This document shows positions 53,101-56,100 of a stretch of DNA of 64,000 nt, one piece after another. The stretch's first letter is position 1; every line of letters begins with the position of its first letter. This DNA comes from Psettodes erumei (taxonomy: Eukaryota; Chordata; Actinopteri; Pleuronectiformes; Psettodidae), in assembly GCA_016785225.1 (NCBI GenBank), contig JAFBJZ010000422.1, positions 3,278,001-3,342,000 on the forward strand, in the 5' to 3' direction. The notes under the pieces were generated by a model. The model was not told where the DNA came from. It ran no database searches and saw only the letters and a program-made list of their open reading frames with translations. Made by a program: the position numbers and the translations under genes.

Positions 53101-56100
53101 CGCGCTCACACGCACCATGTCATTATCGTTGTTGGCATAAAGAAGCCTCACACACTGCCAGCCACCTTACCACATACAGCTGTTGCACGCGCGCACACAC
53201 ACACAGACACACAGCTGGTTCCTTTGGCTCAGAGCCTCCACTCAGCCCAGTGAACCGCAGCATAATCATCAGGTGTCACATTAAGAGGACAGTCCTTCGC
53301 TAGTCGCTCTGCTTTCTCCAAACTCAGCAGCCGGGATTGTCACGTCATATTTGCACCAGAGGGAGAGAAAAAAAAATCAAGATTAAAGGTCACGGGACCT
53401 TTTAAACAGCTGATATAAGGTTTTTTACAACCAAGGAGTTTTATTCCGAAATGAGAAAGCCGCACTTTGAAAAAGAAAAGGTCATGTGACTAAATGTGCT
53501 CAACACATTAAATGGCAATGCATCTTTTAGTTTATGAGACACAGTGTACAAAGGGTGTGTGTTTGGGTGGTCACAGGAACATTTGGATTCATCCTCTGGA
53601 GACCATATATTCGCAAAATACTTGTCAAGAGTGTTCCATCGTCATCTCCATGGAGTAAAGTATGTGTGACGGGGACATTTTCCTTGAAGATGGTGCTACA
53701 CAAAAGATCACAGAGCGGATAAACTCCCTGAAGCAGGAATCATCCTCTTGAGATCACACGTATCCATTTTAAATTTCCAAGCAGCTTTATTCAGATGCCT
53801 TCCTCTGGGTTGTCCACATGCATTGCCCTCATGTGGGACAAATATTCCAGTGGATTCACTTTTCCACCACATTACATTTAAATACAAAGGTATGAGTGTC
53901 AAATTTTTGCGTTTTTTATTTATATACCCATACTGACATTTTGAGTGCACCGTTAAAAGGCTTGTGACAAAACTGCAAGAAAACCTAAATGTGTTCTGGC
54001 CTGCACTTTAACTTTAACCAGTATTTCATCAAACCAACACGACCATCAAAACCACCCCTTCGGCCTCTGAGCCGTGGTTAACATCAGCAGTGTTTTTCCT
54101 GGTAATCTCTCATGTTGCTTTATGGAATAAGTCAGACAGAGGGCAGTGATCCTCCATCACAAACTGAGCTCCAGCAAAACTTTTAAAGGGAGCAATTTGA
54201 GTCCCAGTGTGTACTTCATCTCCATGACAATCTCACTTGTGTCTCATGTAAAGGTATCACAGGTAGTTTCACACAGATAAATTAGCGTAGACGTCAGTAA
54301 CTAATTCTCAGTGTGAAGTGTGAAATGCTCAGTGGGCACTGTACATTGAAGACAACTTAAATTCATCAAACAGTCGTTTGTACGTCTGGTGCTGCTGAAG
54401 GAATCCGCGATGCCATTTGGAGCAGATGCAGGGGTGGCTCGGAGCTCCATGTGAGGGTGGTGGAGGCAGACAGGGTGGGGGCGAGGCAACAGGATTAGAT
54501 TAAAGCAGACGGAGAACGATGGAAATGTGTCTGACCTTTCCCAGTCTCCTTTTCCTTCATATGACCAACTTCAGCCCCCGCTTTTAACACACGCCATTAA
54601 CCCTTCTCAGCCTGTGTGTGTGTGTGTGTGTGTGCTTCTGCTGTGGACTATCTGAGACCTTGAAGAAAATAGACGCATATATAAATTATCTTTTTCCACC
54701 GCTTGTTTTCGCTTTTCCTCTTCCTTCTTTTCCACTTCCATTCGAAACTGACAGAGAGTACATGTGAAACACTTTGAGCCTTTTTCTCACAAGCTTGTTT
54801 TTTTCTTCACTCTTCCTTTGCTTGTCAAATCGGACACACTCGTGGCGAGCACAGCTTTCAGCTGTGTTGTCATTTCTTAATGTACACCCGCTCTGTGACG
54901 TGATGCTGCACTAAACACGTACACACACTTGTTGATTTAACTTTACACACTAGCTTTTTTGATCACTAAAAAACACATTCCTCTCTCTCTGTCACCAGGT
55001 GACCTCTGCGAGGAGGTGGTTGACCCCTGTCTCCATGGTTTCGACCCCTGTCAGCATGACTCAAAGTGCGTCTACGTCGGCCGCAGCTACAGGTAAGTGA
55101 CAGCTTCACGGGAGGTCGGCACTGAAAAGGGTCAGAGCTCCTGCCATTGAATGTGACAACAAGGTGACAGGAGCACTCAGGTCATGAAGTTTAAACTTTT
55201 TTGGAACCATGGAGTTATCATAGTTCAACATCTCACCCTCAGTCAAATACACATAAAAAAGACCCACATAAACACATCACTGAGAAACACCGGTGCTCAC
55301 AAGAAACACTGTTTCAAGTGCTTTAACGCTACTGTACCTGTAGTTCATTTAGGTTCCTAAATATTGTGTGAAAGTGGTTTTGTAAACTAATCTAATCTTT
55401 TTTTTGCATGCACACTTGAAATTCAGCTTATCCTGCAGTAAGCAGGAAGTTTGGTGTCCTGCCTAGGAGCACTCTAGCAGGAAACAGGTTTTCCTGGACA
55501 CAGCTTCACCTCTTTGTACAGTAAAACACCTGCAATCATCTGGCGAAGCCTGTTGCCATCCCATCCATATTTCCATGTCACTCCAGGTGCGACTGTCTGC
55601 CCGGCTACGTGGGCCAACACTGTGAGCAGGACTACAATGACTGTCTGGAGAATAAGTGTCAACACGGAGCGGAGTGTGTCGACGCTGTCAATGGCTATAC
55701 TTGTGTCTGCAAAGAGGGTTTCAGGTGAGAGTCATGGAAACAAAGCACGGACACAGGGAACCACTCAAACAGATGCAAACACACTTAACGGTACACAAAC
55801 ACTGCAGGGCCAGACTGGGAGGAGATGCAGATGGTGCTTCATAATCAGACACTTGACTGTCTGGACCTTCAGCTTGCACGTCTGTGTTTGTGTGTGCAGC
55901 AGATGAAGCTCCATGTGGTTAATTATAGCGAAGACTGTTGGCAAGAGGGAAACAAATTCATCACAAGGGACAGAGAGAGGAAGTCATAGGTAGGAAGGAA
56001 GCAACAGAAACACAGAAAAAGATACTGCATTGATGGATAGGAAGACCACATTCAAAGGGAGGTTCAGGATTTTAAAGATGCAAGAATCTGTATGCAATAT

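Larger units (their letters stand above)
52532..54998 (+). other. intron 29
   Basis: CA-rich from the donor on, CA run at 52654-52672, a perfect GC-rich stem-loop (52724-52756), purine-rich sequence at 52780-52990, an alternating CG run (53091-53105) and a GT run near 54614-54633. No exon seen. Confidence 0.75.
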
